Shown: positions 9,426 through 19,028, counted from the first letter of the stretch. The stretch is DNA of 64,000 bases from Desulfurococcaceae archaeon (GCA_023269825.1 JAGDWI010000001.1:368492-432491), one strand, 5' to 3'. Numbers and translations: made by a program. Notes: generated by a model not told the origin, from the letters alone.

Positions 9426-9977
9426 TTGGTTCATATGCATCCAGGTAGTGAGGTAACTATTTGTATTGGGTCCACGAACCCTGTGAAAATACGTGGAGTA
9501 AGTGAAGCATTCAGCGTGTTTTACAAGATTAAAGGAATAGAGTCTAAGAAGATTTCAACTAGTGTTCCTCCGCAACCAATAGGCTTGGATCAAATACTTC
9601 TCGGAGCTAAGCAGAGGGCATTGGGAAGCATGAGCGTGAATTGTGATTTCGGAGTTGGAGTTGAAGCAGGGTTCTACTTGTTTAACGGTGAACCATTTGA
9701 TGTTGAATTAGCTTACATTGTGAGCAGAGACCAACGGTACTCTATTGGAATGTCACCATCTTTCCCTATTCCCCGTAGAATATATGAAGCCATAATAAGA
9801 GGCGAGCACCGCGAACTAGATGAAGCAGTTGAGAAAATATTCGGAGTCGAGAACATTGGCGAAAAAGAGGGATTCATAGGAATACTGACGAGGATGACTT
9901 GTGAAAGATACATACTGAGCTACTACGCGACACTCATGGCTCTAGTAAAATTCCTCAATGAGAGTCTGTATTATTGA
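9426..9977 (+). CDS. Non-canonical purine NTP phosphatase (YjjX/DUF84)
   Basis: A DUF84/YjjX-family phosphatase, which hydrolyses ITP and XTP to keep deaminated purines out of nucleic acids. Diagnostic parts are CIGSTNPVKIRGVSEAF at the N-terminus and DFGVGVEAGFY in the middle. The length of about 180 residues is typical. The start is TTG 9426, with ATG 9435 an equally possible start that would remove only three residues. Confidence 0.85.
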   Translation: MVHMHPGSEVTICIGSTNPVKIRGVSEAFSVFYKIKGIESKKISTSVPPQPIGLDQILLGAKQRALGSMSVNCDFGVGVEAGFYLFNGEPFDVELAYIVSRDQRYSIGMSPSFPIPRRIYEAIIRGEHRELDEAVEKIFGVENIGEKEGFIGILTRMTCERYILSYYATLMALVKFLNESLYY

Positions 9978-10001
9978 TGTTAGCGGCGTTGACTTTGCAA
10001 A

Positions 10002-11243
10002 CTACTTATTGTTACGTGTTTCTATTCGCTCAGTGTATTCTTCTGGTGTTTCAACGCATTTTTCAACTAGGTATTCGAGTAGCTCTATGTACTTTATCCC
10101 ATGATCAGGTATAATGACTACCACGTCTCCCTCTATTTCATTGTTATCAATTAAATGCTTAGTTGCGTATAATACAGCACCTGAACTTAATCCCACCAGT
10201 ATACCGTCGCTTCTAGCTACGTGTATGATTGCCTGAAAGGCTTCCTCGAGTGAAACATCGATTATCTCATCGATTTTAACCATGTGGATCCATTTCATAC
10301 CTGTTTCAATTCTCCTTATGCCTGGAATAGTTGATCCTTTCTTCGGTTGAACACCATATGCTTCGACATCTCTATACTTGTTTTTAAAGTAGAAAGCTAT
10401 GGCTGATAAGTGACCTGAAGTACCTATACCTCCCACTATAACTCTTGGTTTCACTCCTCTTGCTGATAACTGGTAGTCTATCTCCTTCGCTGTGTACTTT
10501 AAGTGAACTATGAAGTTTAAGTCGTTTTCAAACTGGTTTAAGACAGTTGCGTTGTCTCTTTCTGCATCCATTAGCACTTGCTTCAACAGCTTAGTTGTAA
10601 TATCTGCTTGAGATCTAACAACGTCAGCACCCATAGCTTTAAACACGTAGTCGACGCATTTCTGAGCTGTAGATGGTAAGTATATCCTTGTCTTTAACCC
10701 ATAGAAATTCGCTAAACCAACAAGTCCTAGCCCAGTATTAGTTGATGTAGCCTCGTAGATTAACTGGCTTTTCAACATGTTTCTTTCAAGGGTAGTTTTC
10801 AACATGTACCATGCTACTCTATCCTTTATGCTTAAACTAAATGGATGATACCATTCAAGTTTAGCCCATACCCTCACATTCTTATTACTGAGGGACTTTA
10901 ATTTAACCATGGGTGTCGGCATATCTCGTCCAACTAGCTCCACAACGTTATCGTATATCCTGGGATTATGACTAGATACCTCGTGGTAAAAGTCGAGTTC
11001 ACTCAGTGAAACCCGCTCACTTAGTTCACTTGGATCCATGGTTACAGGTATGAGGCGTGTACCCAGGGCCCAGAGTGCATTATATACATCGTGGTTTCCA
11101 ACGACTACGCCTTCACTGTTAATTAATACAGGCGGTGTAGCCCACTCTCTCAATATGTATCCTAAAGTGTCAATGTAATAATCTAATTTACTTAAATCAC
11201 CATGGATGAGATTGAAATCTACGAGCCTCATGTGATGCACCAT
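10002..11243 (-). CDS. O-phosphoserine sulfhydrylase (cysteine synthase family)
   Basis: A fold type II PLP enzyme that makes cysteine from O-phosphoserine and sulfide. It matches the archaeal O-phosphoserine sulfhydrylase type known from Aeropyrum in the blocks FSLSIKDR (PLP lysine), ATSTNTG, VVGGIGTSGHLSA-like (VGGIGTSGHLSAIAF), IPGIRRIETGMKWI and VARSDGILVGLSSG. The first 100 residues are an extra domain with VINSEGVVVGNHDVYNALW, resembling the ParB-like fold of archaeal free-serine kinase. The start is ATG 11243 or the internal ATG 11231. The gene stands alone. Confidence 0.85.
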   Translation of the reverse strand: MVHHMRLVDFNLIHGDLSKLDYYIDTLGYILREWATPPVLINSEGVVVGNHDVYNALWALGTRLIPVTMDPSELSERVSLSELDFYHEVSSHNPRIYDNVVELVGRDMPTPMVKLKSLSNKNVRVWAKLEWYHPFSLSIKDRVAWYMLKTTLERNMLKSQLIYEATSTNTGLGLVGLANFYGLKTRIYLPSTAQKCVDYVFKAMGADVVRSQADITTKLLKQVLMDAERDNATVLNQFENDLNFIVHLKYTAKEIDYQLSARGVKPRVIVGGIGTSGHLSAIAFYFKNKYRDVEAYGVQPKKGSTIPGIRRIETGMKWIHMVKIDEIIDVSLEEAFQAIIHVARSDGILVGLSSGAVLYATKHLIDNNEIEGDVVVIIPDHGIKYIELLEYLVEKCVETPEEYTERIETRNNK

Positions 11244-11370
11244 TAGAAAACGCCACTGCTTTTCTCAATGGGGAATTAAAAGGTAAACTTGCTTTTAAGT
11301 CTGCTATAAATATGTTGCGAGAATGATTGAAATCTTCGTGGATCAGAAAGCAACTATACTCACGTTAATT

Positions 11371-12114
11371 CTATAATTGACCATGAGCCTCCTCTAACTT
11401 AACTTTAAGCCATTGCGGTAGCTCAGCTTGGTTTACCACGTAGTCAACATTCACGTTGCTCAGAGAGCTATTGTACTCGTGTTTAACCAATACTCGAATA
11501 TCTGCTTCATTAAACGCGGGTATGTCTCTATAGCTGTCTCCGAAGTAAACCACTTTGTCAACGCCTAGTAGAGTTTTAAGTATTCTCAGCGATTCCCCCT
11601 TTGTTCTCTTGGAGACATGTATTTCAATGAATTCAGCTACATTACCCCACCTACTAATGGGGTTAACCACTAGTTTACTCTTTTTAGCTTCCTCTATTAA
11701 TTCATCGAGTTCAACTGGTTTACCCTTATCCAAGTACCAGTAAACACTCATACCAATTGGTACACCAGTTAGCGTTCTACCCAGTATTAATCCACCTCTA
11801 TCACCGATGATTTTCTCTATTCTAAAAGCTAATTCACTTATGATTCTCGGTTTATCACTGAAATACGCTTCATCATCGAGAACAGTGTATCCTCCGCCAT
11901 GAATTTCCAACCCGAAAATACAAGCGTACCCGTTTAACCCAGGTATCCTATTATAGAGAAATGGGCAGTCTCTACCACTAATAACGGCTATAGTGTACTC
12001 TCTCTGCATGCTCCTAATAGTGTTCATCATTATGGACGGTACACTGACATCCAATGGGTTTTCAGTTATTGGTGCTAAAACACCGTCAAAATCAAAGAAC
12101 AACCCTACCCGCAA
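11371..12114 (-). CDS. HAD-family phosphatase, trehalose-6-phosphatase-like
   Basis: A haloacid-dehalogenase-superfamily phosphatase. Motif I is FFDFDGVLAPI with nucleophile Asp and acid/base Asp, motif II is VISGRD, and motif IV is VYFGDSYRDIPAFNEAD. Spacing and the APIxxNP start resemble trehalose-6-phosphate phosphatase (OtsB, HAD-IIB), and the length (247) fits. No trehalose synthase gene lies nearby, so the substrate is uncertain. The start is TTG 12114 behind a G-rich ribosome site (GGGGGAG). Confidence 0.75.
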   Translation of the reverse strand: MRVGLFFDFDGVLAPITENPLDVSVPSIMMNTIRSMQREYTIAVISGRDCPFLYNRIPGLNGYACIFGLEIHGGGYTVLDDEAYFSDKPRIISELAFRIEKIIGDRGGLILGRTLTGVPIGMSVYWYLDKGKPVELDELIEEAKKSKLVVNPISRWGNVAEFIEIHVSKRTKGESLRILKTLLGVDKVVYFGDSYRDIPAFNEADIRVLVKHEYNSSLSNVNVDYVVNQAELPQWLKVKLEEAHGQL

Positions 12115-12863
12115 GTTTCACGCTCCCCCTTAGGTATAAGTCTATCTAGGAGTCCACAAATATAAATAAAACAGCGTATTTTCATCTCTCGTTGGCTTTT
12201 TATTCAAACAATTACTGATTACCCTACATTCCGAGTATTGTTAAGTAGAAAATCTGGTTTACCACGAATAATTTGAGCATGAATAGTTCGCTCAGCTTCC
12301 TCATCTTAATCAAGTAAACTCTTGGAACCCGTACTTATTTGAAACTCGTTGGATAATTTTCCCTTACAACTCTAAAGGAGACAGCGAAAATAGCTGTTAA
12401 AGTAATAACAAAGATAACCTATGACATGAGGTTCATAAAGTCGATCAATCGCTTCGCACTAAGGCCTGGTAACCCAGCGGTAAGGAAGGATGAAATAATA
12501 TTTTTCGCTACAAGTTCGGATTACATACAATATACTCTAGAACAATTTTTCTCAAAGCTTCTCTGGGAGAAGCACAGTCAATAAAATAATGTTCTCTTCA
12601 ACACTAAATGAGAGATTAGAAACAGCATTAACACCGCTAAATTTCTTAGTTACAATACTGATGGTAGTAATCTTCGATGGAGTATCTATCCTCATTACGA
12701 TAATTACTTGAACCTTTTTTCTCTCATTTATGCAGAGAACAAAACATATATTGGATTTAGTTGTATAAGCTCGATAACTTTATTTAAGTTTAATTAAGTT
12801 GTTTAATGAAATCATGTAGTGAGGGCATTTGCTTTAATAAAAAAAATAATAGGCGTCAATGAA
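12115..12863. other. Gene-poor stretch with possible gene debris
   Basis: No convincing gene. The plus strand holds short protein-like pieces without starts: one from about 12462 to 12583, ending LEQFFSKLLWEKHSQ, and an ATG-initiated 40-codon frame at 12589-12711 with one hydrophobic segment. They are in different frames and look like remnants. A TATA-like TTTATTTAAG at 12779-12788 probably serves the HEPN gene. Confidence 0.35.
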
Positions 12864-13256
12864 ATGGTTTCAAGGAGCATGGATTGGATCAGGCAAGCAA
12901 GGAGAAACCTCGCTTCAGCCTTAGCTAATTGTGAAAAAGAGCTTTACGAGGAAACCTGCTTCGAATCCCATCAAGCAGCTGAGAAAGCTATTAAGGGTTT
13001 ACTTAGTCATTTTCACCGAGAGAGAAGAGGACATTCAATTACCTTCATTATATTAGATGCTGGAATAGATGTTCCAGCGGAGATCAAGAATTGCGCATCT
13101 ATACTAGACAAGCATTATATTCCGTCTAGATACCCCGATGTATACGATGAAGGTGCTCCAATGGACTACTACACGAAGGAGGACGCGGAGAAATGTATAA
13201 GATGCGCTGAGACTATATTGAAGTGGGTTGAAAGCATTGTTAGAGGAGCTAAATGA
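12864..13256 (+). CDS. HEPN-domain protein (HEPN-MNT module)
   Basis: A HEPN-domain protein of the COG2250 type, usually paired with a minimal nucleotidyltransferase. Such pairs behave as toxin-antitoxin systems in characterised cases. Family signs are WIRQARRNLASALANC, FESHQAAEKAIKGLL and the C-terminal SRYPDVYDEGAP, YTKEDAEKCIRCAETIL. Many HEPN toxins have an RxxxxxH RNase motif; here I see only HFHRERRGHS, so catalysis is uncertain. ATG 12864 starts just before the domain; GTG 12819 would add 15 residues. It overlaps the next gene by 29 bases. Confidence 0.85.
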   Translation: MVSRSMDWIRQARRNLASALANCEKELYEETCFESHQAAEKAIKGLLSHFHRERRGHSITFIILDAGIDVPAEIKNCASILDKHYIPSRYPDVYDEGAPMDYYTKEDAEKCIRCAETILKWVESIVRGAK

Positions 13257-13626
13257 TATAGTCGAGAATATAAAAGCGTATGGAGTTAAATTAGTTGTAT
13301 TGTATGGATCCATGGCGAGAGGAGACTACACGGTTGAAAGCGATATCGACATCTTAATTGTCGCTGATAACTTTCCAAGAGATCCTAGGGACGGGTACGA
13401 GATTGTTATGAAATACGTTAATCCGAGAGTGCATCCAGTATGCTTAAACACTGATTCATTTAGGAAACTCCTAGAGAACGAGAGCACCTTCATACTGGAG
13501 ATACTTGAAGACGGAAAAATCCTTTACTCAGACAAAGTCTTCCTTGAGGAGACTCTGAACAAGTACCGAGAAATAAGGAAGAAATGGACTCGGAGAGGGA
13601 AAACCTGGATTAAAAACATGAGTTAA
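13228..13626 (+). CDS. Minimal nucleotidyltransferase (MNT antitoxin type)
   Basis: A 132-residue nucleotidyltransferase of the MNT family. The catalytic pattern is GSMARGD (Gly27-Ser28) with Asp39 and Asp41 in SDIDILIV. In studied HEPN-MNT pairs the MNT partner silences the HEPN RNase by AMPylating it. The start is TTG 13228 inside the HEPN gene, so translation is probably coupled. Confidence 0.88.
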   Translation: MKALLEELNDIVENIKAYGVKLVVLYGSMARGDYTVESDIDILIVADNFPRDPRDGYEIVMKYVNPRVHPVCLNTDSFRKLLENESTFILEILEDGKILYSDKVFLEETLNKYREIRKKWTRRGKTWIKNMS

Positions 13627-13710
13627 GAAACTATAATCAAGTAGAGAGCATTCTTCGAAAAATGGTTCAAACCCGTTGTTAATTTATGATTTATTCTCCA
13701 CGTGTAATTC

Positions 13711-13719
13711 ATTTATAAA
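13711..13719 (+). promoter_or_regulatory. TATA box of the class V aminotransferase gene
   Basis: ATTTATAAA at 13711-13719 lies 29 bases (from its centre) before ATG 13744, which predicts a leaderless transcript. No Shine-Dalgarno precedes the ATG, in agreement. Confidence 0.55.
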
Positions 13720-13743
13720 CACTCCTTAAGTTAATCATTTTAC

Positions 13744-14928
13744 ATGGTGGGTTCTTTGGTTAAATTATATACTGATCGATTCATTATGACTCCTGGTCCA
13801 ACGGAGATACCTTACCGTGTTAAATTAGCTTTAATGAAGGAATCAACTAACCCGGACTTAGACCCCGATTTCCTCAGAGTTTACAATGAAACACGTGAAA
13901 AACTAAAGCATGTTCTCAATGTTAGGGAGGGATCAATCTACGTGATGACTGGGGAAGCCATGCTAGGATTAGAAGCAGCTATAGCTAACACTGTTAAAGA
14001 CGGAACTAGAGTACTAGTTATCGCGAACGGTGTTTTCGGTGAAGGATTCGCTGATCTGATTAAAGCGTATGGTGGTGAACCATTAATTGTTGAGAACTGT
14101 GAAGAATGCTGGAGGAGGAGCGCTGACCCCAGCGTAATAGATAGAGAACTCGAGAAACACAGGGATATTGAAGTAGTCACGTTAGTGCACTGTGATACTC
14201 CATCGGGAATACTGAACAATCTAGTTGAAGTAGGTAAAGTAGTGAGGGATCATGGATCACTATTAATAGTTGATGCTGTTTCAAGCATTGGGGGAGTACC
14301 AGTGGACTTCGATAAAGCGGAAGTAGATATACTTATAGGTGGATCTCAGAAAGCGTTGAATACGCCTCCGGGGTTAACGATCATGGCTATTAGTGAACGA
14401 GCATGGGATAGAATCGAGAAAATAAACTACAGAGGATTCTACTTAGATTTGAAGACTTGGAGGGATATGTTGGATAACAGGGGGATATTCCCGTATACTA
14501 TGTGCGACGTGTTGATTTACGCCTTGAATGAGTCAATTAAAATGATCATGGAGGAAGGACTCGAAAACGTCCACAGGAGACACTTATTGGCGATGAAGGC
14601 TTCATGGCGTGCACTCGAAGCATTAAACCTGAATCCTTATCCATCATCAATGAATTACTCCTCGCCAACAGTTACAGCGTTCGAACCCCCTAAAGGAATC
14701 AATAGCGAGGAGTTAAGGAAAATAATATGGGAGAAATACGGTGTAATGATAGCTGGCAGCTGGGGGAGACTAATGGGCAAAGTACTGAGAGTGGGTCATA
14801 TGGGGGTACAAGCTTCAAGAACACACGTTCTCTCAGCGTTTACCGCATTAGCGCGGGCTTTAAGAGACCTAGGTTACAGTGTAAACATTGGTAAAGTAGC
14901 TGAAGCTATTGAGGAGGAATACAAGTAA
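13744..14928 (+). CDS. Class V aminotransferase (alanine/serine-glyoxylate type)
   Basis: A PLP-dependent fold type I aminotransferase of the serine-pyruvate/alanine-glyoxylate family. The N-terminal RFIMTPGPTEIP is characteristic. VDAVSSIGG contains the PLP-pyridine Asp, and GGSQKALNTPPGL carries the Schiff-base Lys. The C-terminal segment GRLMGKVLRVGHMG is also typical. The length of 394 matches the family. The exact amino donor is unknown; in archaea such enzymes interconvert glyoxylate, glycine, serine and alanine. Confidence 0.87.
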   Translation: MVGSLVKLYTDRFIMTPGPTEIPYRVKLALMKESTNPDLDPDFLRVYNETREKLKHVLNVREGSIYVMTGEAMLGLEAAIANTVKDGTRVLVIANGVFGEGFADLIKAYGGEPLIVENCEECWRRSADPSVIDRELEKHRDIEVVTLVHCDTPSGILNNLVEVGKVVRDHGSLLIVDAVSSIGGVPVDFDKAEVDILIGGSQKALNTPPGLTIMAISERAWDRIEKINYRGFYLDLKTWRDMLDNRGIFPYTMCDVLIYALNESIKMIMEEGLENVHRRHLLAMKASWRALEALNLNPYPSSMNYSSPTVTAFEPPKGINSEELRKIIWEKYGVMIAGSWGRLMGKVLRVGHMGVQASRTHVLSAFTALARALRDLGYSVNIGKVAEAIEEEYK

Positions 14929-15310
14929 CAAAAACCTAGAGATCGAGAATGAGGGAAAATTCGAAAAACAACCTACATGAACACTATATCGCTTTCACGC
15001 GAAACATAGATTCATTACTTGATGAAACAACCGAAGGAATCTAAAGCATCATTCGCCAAGCTTTATAGCTTACTATTATACAAGTAAACCAAGCACTGTT
15101 ATGGATATTTTGGCCTTTACGTGTAGGAAAATTGAAGCATTAGAGAAACACGAGTCTCAGCTCTCCGATGAATCATTATTAAACCCAATAGTGGATAAAC
15201 AGAAGGATAACTAGATGAAAATATGCGTAATGCTCACAGGGGAGTTCAGAGTTCTTCTCGCTAAATTGCTTCCATGTTTTTCCAATATTGGATTACGTTT
15301 TTAGATCCCT
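14929..15310. other. Intergenic stretch with two very short open frames
   Basis: No recognisable gene. A TATA-like CTTTATAGC at 15061 precedes a 37-codon frame from ATG 15101, and a 30-codon frame starts at ATG 15214 (MKICVMLTGEFR). The second looks like the first residues of a larger lost protein. Both are weak candidates. Confidence 0.25.
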
Positions 15311-16756
15311 TCACCTAGATAACTGGTGTCTATTAACGTATTTATCCACCATGTAACCAGTCAACAGGATCAAAGTTGAAACCAATAACACCCAAAGCGA
15401 TAGAGGTAAACCATTTATTGATTCCCTGAAAGCTCTCCTAGGCCCTAACTCAACCGCGTAATAAGTCGCTAACCCTGTCCCAGCAAATAGGGATAAGATA
15501 GCAGAAGTCTTCACGTGTTTTTTGAAGACTCCATGCTTGTATACTGCGAGAATAGTTATAGGTGCAAGTGGTAGCAAGATAACTGATGTTAAAACAGATA
15601 AATCCACTATGAAGCCTACGTTCGTTAAAGCAACTATTGCAGCAGATAAGACTAATAGAGCATCTAGAATTCTTGCAGCTAGCAAGCTACTTGACTCACT
15701 CAGCGTTGATAAAACGCTACCAGATACAGCTAAAACTATGCTGTTCGCAGTGGAGACAGCTGCTGCAACAATTGAGACACCTATTATTGAACCCAGTAGG
15801 GGTGGCATTAAGTTAAGTAAGTAAGGTGTAACAGTGTCCCACTGCATGTTTCCAGGTATTAAACCTATTTTAGATAAACCAGCTGCAGTTAAACCAATTA
15901 CTACAACTATTATAGTGTAGATGAATCCATAAATGAAGAACAATGATACAGTGTTCCTATATGACTTATAATCTCTAGGCAAGTAGAGTCTAACGACAAC
16001 TTGTGGATTCGTGACAGCGAAGAAAACCCAGGGAATAGTGTAAGCTAGGAATACTCCTAAACTCCAGAAACTCGTTAAACCAAGGTAATTGCTATTAGAT
16101 AATGCTTTATAGATATCTGAGTAGGAAACACCACTTGAAGGTACATAGTAGAAAATCGTCCACAAAAAGTAACTCAGTCCACAAGTGAACATTAATAATC
16201 CCTGATATAAATCCGTTACTGCAACACTCCACATACCTGCCAGCACGATCCAAGCGTAAACCATAATAGAGGATATAATCAAGGCCTCTAATTCCCCGAA
16301 TCCTCCATAGTTGAAGATTACCTTCAACCCCTGTATTTGAGCGGCTAAGTATGGTACCATGGCGAATAAATATATTGATGCAACCATGACAGCTAGTAAT
16401 CTACTACCGTATAGTTCACCAATCATTTGCGAAGGCGAAATCCACTGCTTATTCCTCGATAGCTCCCATATTCTAACCCCAATTGTTGACAATAGTAAAA
16501 CAGTTGACGCTAAGTATAGTAATTCGAATCCAAGTGCCCCAACTCCCGTAGCGTAAGTCATACCGACTAATCCAACCATCATGAATGCACTATAGGTGGT
16601 AGCTGCGTAGGTTCCAAAACTCAAAAGGGAATTCAATCTACCGCCTGCAACATAGTAGTCCTTGAGGTTGCCTCTGAAAAATCTTCTCGAGAAAACAGCT
16701 AGAATTGTTCCAACGAGAACATATAGTAATAGAAGAATGAAGAACTCTGCTCTCAC
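15311..16756 (-). CDS. Sodium:solute symporter family protein
   Basis: A 481-residue SSS-family (LeuT-fold) transporter with about 13 hydrophobic segments. The N-terminal FRGNLKDYYVAGGRLNSL and GTYAATTYSAFMMVGLVGM are hallmarks of this family. It probably imports a carboxylate or amino acid with sodium. It overlaps the small upstream membrane gene by four bases, as SSS genes in many prokaryotes do with a small two-helix partner, and lies opposite a regulator gene. Confidence 0.85.
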   Translation of the reverse strand: MRAEFFILLLLYVLVGTILAVFSRRFFRGNLKDYYVAGGRLNSLLSFGTYAATTYSAFMMVGLVGMTYATGVGALGFELLYLASTVLLLSTIGVRIWELSRNKQWISPSQMIGELYGSRLLAVMVASIYLFAMVPYLAAQIQGLKVIFNYGGFGELEALIISSIMVYAWIVLAGMWSVAVTDLYQGLLMFTCGLSYFLWTIFYYVPSSGVSYSDIYKALSNSNYLGLTSFWSLGVFLAYTIPWVFFAVTNPQVVVRLYLPRDYKSYRNTVSLFFIYGFIYTIIVVVIGLTAAGLSKIGLIPGNMQWDTVTPYLLNLMPPLLGSIIGVSIVAAAVSTANSIVLAVSGSVLSTLSESSSLLAARILDALLVLSAAIVALTNVGFIVDLSVLTSVILLPLAPITILAVYKHGVFKKHVKTSAILSLFAGTGLATYYAVELGPRRAFRESINGLPLSLWVLLVSTLILLTGYMVDKYVNRHQLSR

Positions 16757-16929
16757 TTCTTCTCACCCTTAATCTTATTCAACCTATTGATCGAAATGAT
16801 GCCTGTAATCGAAGTTGCTATAACATAGAACAAGAATAACTCTAACCCCTTGGAATCGTGGAGAAAAATGTAGGGTACTATGTAAAAACACAGAATCACC
16901 AATAACTGGATAATCAACACGGGATCCAT
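16753..16929 (-). CDS. Small two-helix membrane partner of the symporter
   Basis: About 58 residues with two hydrophobic helices (VLIIQLLVILCFYIVPYIF and LELFLFYVIATSITGII) and a basic tail. Small proteins of this shape accompany SSS symporters. A longer frame reaches 17013, but ATG 16929 is chosen because GGTGAT (complement 16939-16944) stands a normal distance before it and the longer form would run into the divergent regulator gene. The ATGA overlap with the symporter start indicates coupling. Confidence 0.65.
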   Translation of the reverse strand: MDPVLIIQLLVILCFYIVPYIFLHDSKGLELFLFYVIATSITGIISINRLNKIKGEKK

Positions 16930-17013
16930 CAATGCTCGATCACCGAACATTTGTTCGATTTTCCAGTAAGAATTATAAGGGCAATGCTTAAAAACTTTAA
17001 CTGAGTGAAGCAA

Positions 17014-18018
17014 ATGAAAACCAGCTTAAAGAACAAGGTTCTAGAACTACTTAGAAACCACCAAGGCTCATATGTTCCGCAATCATTCATTTACAGGGCC
17101 TTAGGAGCATCTAAGAGCAGAGTATCCGAGATCCTCAGCGAGCTGGAACACGAGGGGTTAATATCGAGGATTACAGTGGGTAGAACCAAGATCGTATACA
17201 TTTATCCCCAATTGAGAGAAGCTGACTTCGAACTCAAACAAAGAGTACTAAAATTGGGGATAGTGTTTTCGAGCGAATACTTGTTTCTAGGAGATTTCAT
17301 CAAGAAACTCAGAGAAAAGAACATAAATGTAGAAGTAATCGTGTACAGAGATGGCTTAGAAGCCACAATAGCTCTTGCTAAGAACGCTGTAGACCTAGCA
17401 CTATCTCCTCTCGTCGGTCAACTATACATCTACCCTGTTTATAGGACTTACAAAGTGATATTAGCCGGGTTAAAGGGTGGATTCAGAGTATTGAGCTCTA
17501 AAGCAGGTGATGCAGTGTATTCAAGTATCATTAGCACTATGGATTACGTTAGACACTACCTCGTTTCCAGAAAACTCATAGAAGCATCTGAGACTCTATA
17601 CTACAAGGATCCTGGTCAAATAACTTCATTATTTAAGAGGAAGGGAGGTTACGTTGTCACATGGCACCCAGTGTACTTAGAACTAGAGAAGCATGGTTTC
17701 AGAGAATTATACACTCCAAGCGAGCTAGAAATCGATTTCTGTTGCACTCTAGGTATTTCAAACACTGTGGGTAAAAGAACATATAAGTTGATCAAGGAAG
17801 CTTACCTAGCATCCATTGATGAATATGCGAGAAACCCGGGCAGAAACATTGAGTACTATGCTTCACTAACAGGTATCGATACATCAGTCTTGAAGACTGC
17901 TGTGGACGAGTACAAGGTTTCAAGTGAATTAGGGCTTGAAACCATAGATAAACTAGTTAACGCATACGCATTCAATATTCCGAGTAGAAGTAAATACATT
18001 GAAGCATGTGATGCCTAA
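17014..18018 (+). CDS. Winged-helix regulator with substrate-binding-like C-terminal domain
   Basis: The first 70 residues form a MarR/Lrp-like winged helix (KVLELLRNHQGSYVPQSF, SKSRVSEILSELEHEGLI, then a wing). The remaining 260 residues resemble a type 2 periplasmic-binding fold used as a ligand sensor (GIVFSSEYLFLGDF near its start, ALAKNAVDLALSPL in the middle). It is divergent from the symporter pair, so it is probably their ligand-responsive regulator. ATG 17014 is chosen: a CTTAAAAAC TATA element lies 25 bases upstream and would make the transcript leaderless; GTG 17005 is possible. Confidence 0.6.
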   Translation: MKTSLKNKVLELLRNHQGSYVPQSFIYRALGASKSRVSEILSELEHEGLISRITVGRTKIVYIYPQLREADFELKQRVLKLGIVFSSEYLFLGDFIKKLREKNINVEVIVYRDGLEATIALAKNAVDLALSPLVGQLYIYPVYRTYKVILAGLKGGFRVLSSKAGDAVYSSIISTMDYVRHYLVSRKLIEASETLYYKDPGQITSLFKRKGGYVVTWHPVYLELEKHGFRELYTPSELEIDFCCTLGISNTVGKRTYKLIKEAYLASIDEYARNPGRNIEYYASLTGIDTSVLKTAVDEYKVSSELGLETIDKLVNAYAFNIPSRSKYIEACDA

Positions 18019-18047
18019 GTAACAGTGATCAATAATATAACTGGAGC

Positions 18048-19028
18048 TCAAACCCTGTAGAGTAAACTAGTACTATACTTGAATTCACTTAATTCCTCGC
18101 TCCCAAATGGTTTTCTTAGAATGAATAGTTTCTCGTGCGCTATTAAGAGGAAATCTCTGTTCTTGATTCTCCGCCAGATCTCACGTGTCGTCTTCATCTT
18201 ATGCTGTACCTTGATGACCTCCTCCTTCAAAACAAACCCTGTTTCAAGGAATACTCTCAGAACATGGTGTGAGATCGGGACATAGTGCCTGCGGACTCTC
18301 GTATCACCCACCAGGATCGCAGCATACTTACCTGGTTTTAGAACTCTGTATATCTCTCTTGCAACATCCCTCATGAGATCTAAGTACTCTTCGAGTTTCT
18401 TCGTGCAAGATAAGTCACCTGGATTACATGTACCCTGGTACTCAATAATGTTCCAGTATGGAGGGTGAGTGAACACTGCGTCAACGCTGTTATCACTCAG
18501 TAACACCAGTTTCCTAGCATCTCCGTGATACACACGAATACTGGTTTGCAACACGTCCTCTATGGAAACGTCCCCAATACTATATGGTATGAGTTTTGTT
18601 TCCACGTGCTTCTTCAATGCTTCTTCAAGCCAGTAGATTCTATGCATAGTTAACATTAATGCTTCGTAGTTTATGTCCACCGCTATGCAGTTTCTACCGA
18701 GTAATCTGGCTTCTATGCAAGTTGTACCAGAACCTATCATTGGGTCAAGTACGGTTTCACCTTTAGCAGTATACATCGATATTAAAGCTCTAGGTATTTG
18801 AGGAGCCCAATTACCCCTATAATCACCTCTATGAGTAGCCCATGATCCACGTTGTGGAAAACTCCAAACAGTTGTCGAAATATCAGTTAACTCTGAGGAA
18901 GATGGAACCAAGTTCCCTACTTTGATTGGTTCAAGGGAGATCTCTTGATCCTCTATTCTAATAATCTTATTCCTTGAAACAAACTCTAAGTACTCGTTGA
19001 ACGTTACTTCCCGCAAATAAGACACCAT
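18048..19028 (-). CDS. DNA methyltransferase (N4-cytosine/N6-adenine type)
   Basis: An S-adenosylmethionine-dependent amino-methyltransferase. The cofactor motif DPMIGSGTTCIEARLLGR is near residue 97 and the catalytic motif THPPYWNIIEY near 185. The order of cofactor motif before catalytic motif and the size of 326 residues fit a solitary modification enzyme. No restriction nuclease lies beside it, so it may be an orphan methylase. The TRM11-like RNA methylases share these motifs and cannot be fully excluded. Confidence 0.75.
   Translation of the reverse strand: MVSYLREVTFNEYLEFVSRNKIIRIEDQEISLEPIKVGNLVPSSSELTDISTTVWSFPQRGSWATHRGDYRGNWAPQIPRALISMYTAKGETVLDPMIGSGTTCIEARLLGRNCIAVDINYEALMLTMHRIYWLEEALKKHVETKLIPYSIGDVSIEDVLQTSIRVYHGDARKLVLLSDNSVDAVFTHPPYWNIIEYQGTCNPGDLSCTKKLEEYLDLMRDVAREIYRVLKPGKYAAILVGDTRVRRHYVPISHHVLRVFLETGFVLKEEVIKVQHKMKTTREIWRRIKNRDFLLIAHEKLFILRKPFGSEELSEFKYSTSLLYRV

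Noticed and set aside
12819-12863. GTG 12819 as the start of the HEPN gene
   Set aside because: The 15 extra residues precede the normal start of the domain. It remains possible because the upstream TATA box could make this start leaderless.
13665-13675. T-loop-like GGTTCAAACCC suggestive of a tRNA
   Set aside because: No matching acceptor stem, D-arm or anticodon arm is found upstream within 75 bases.
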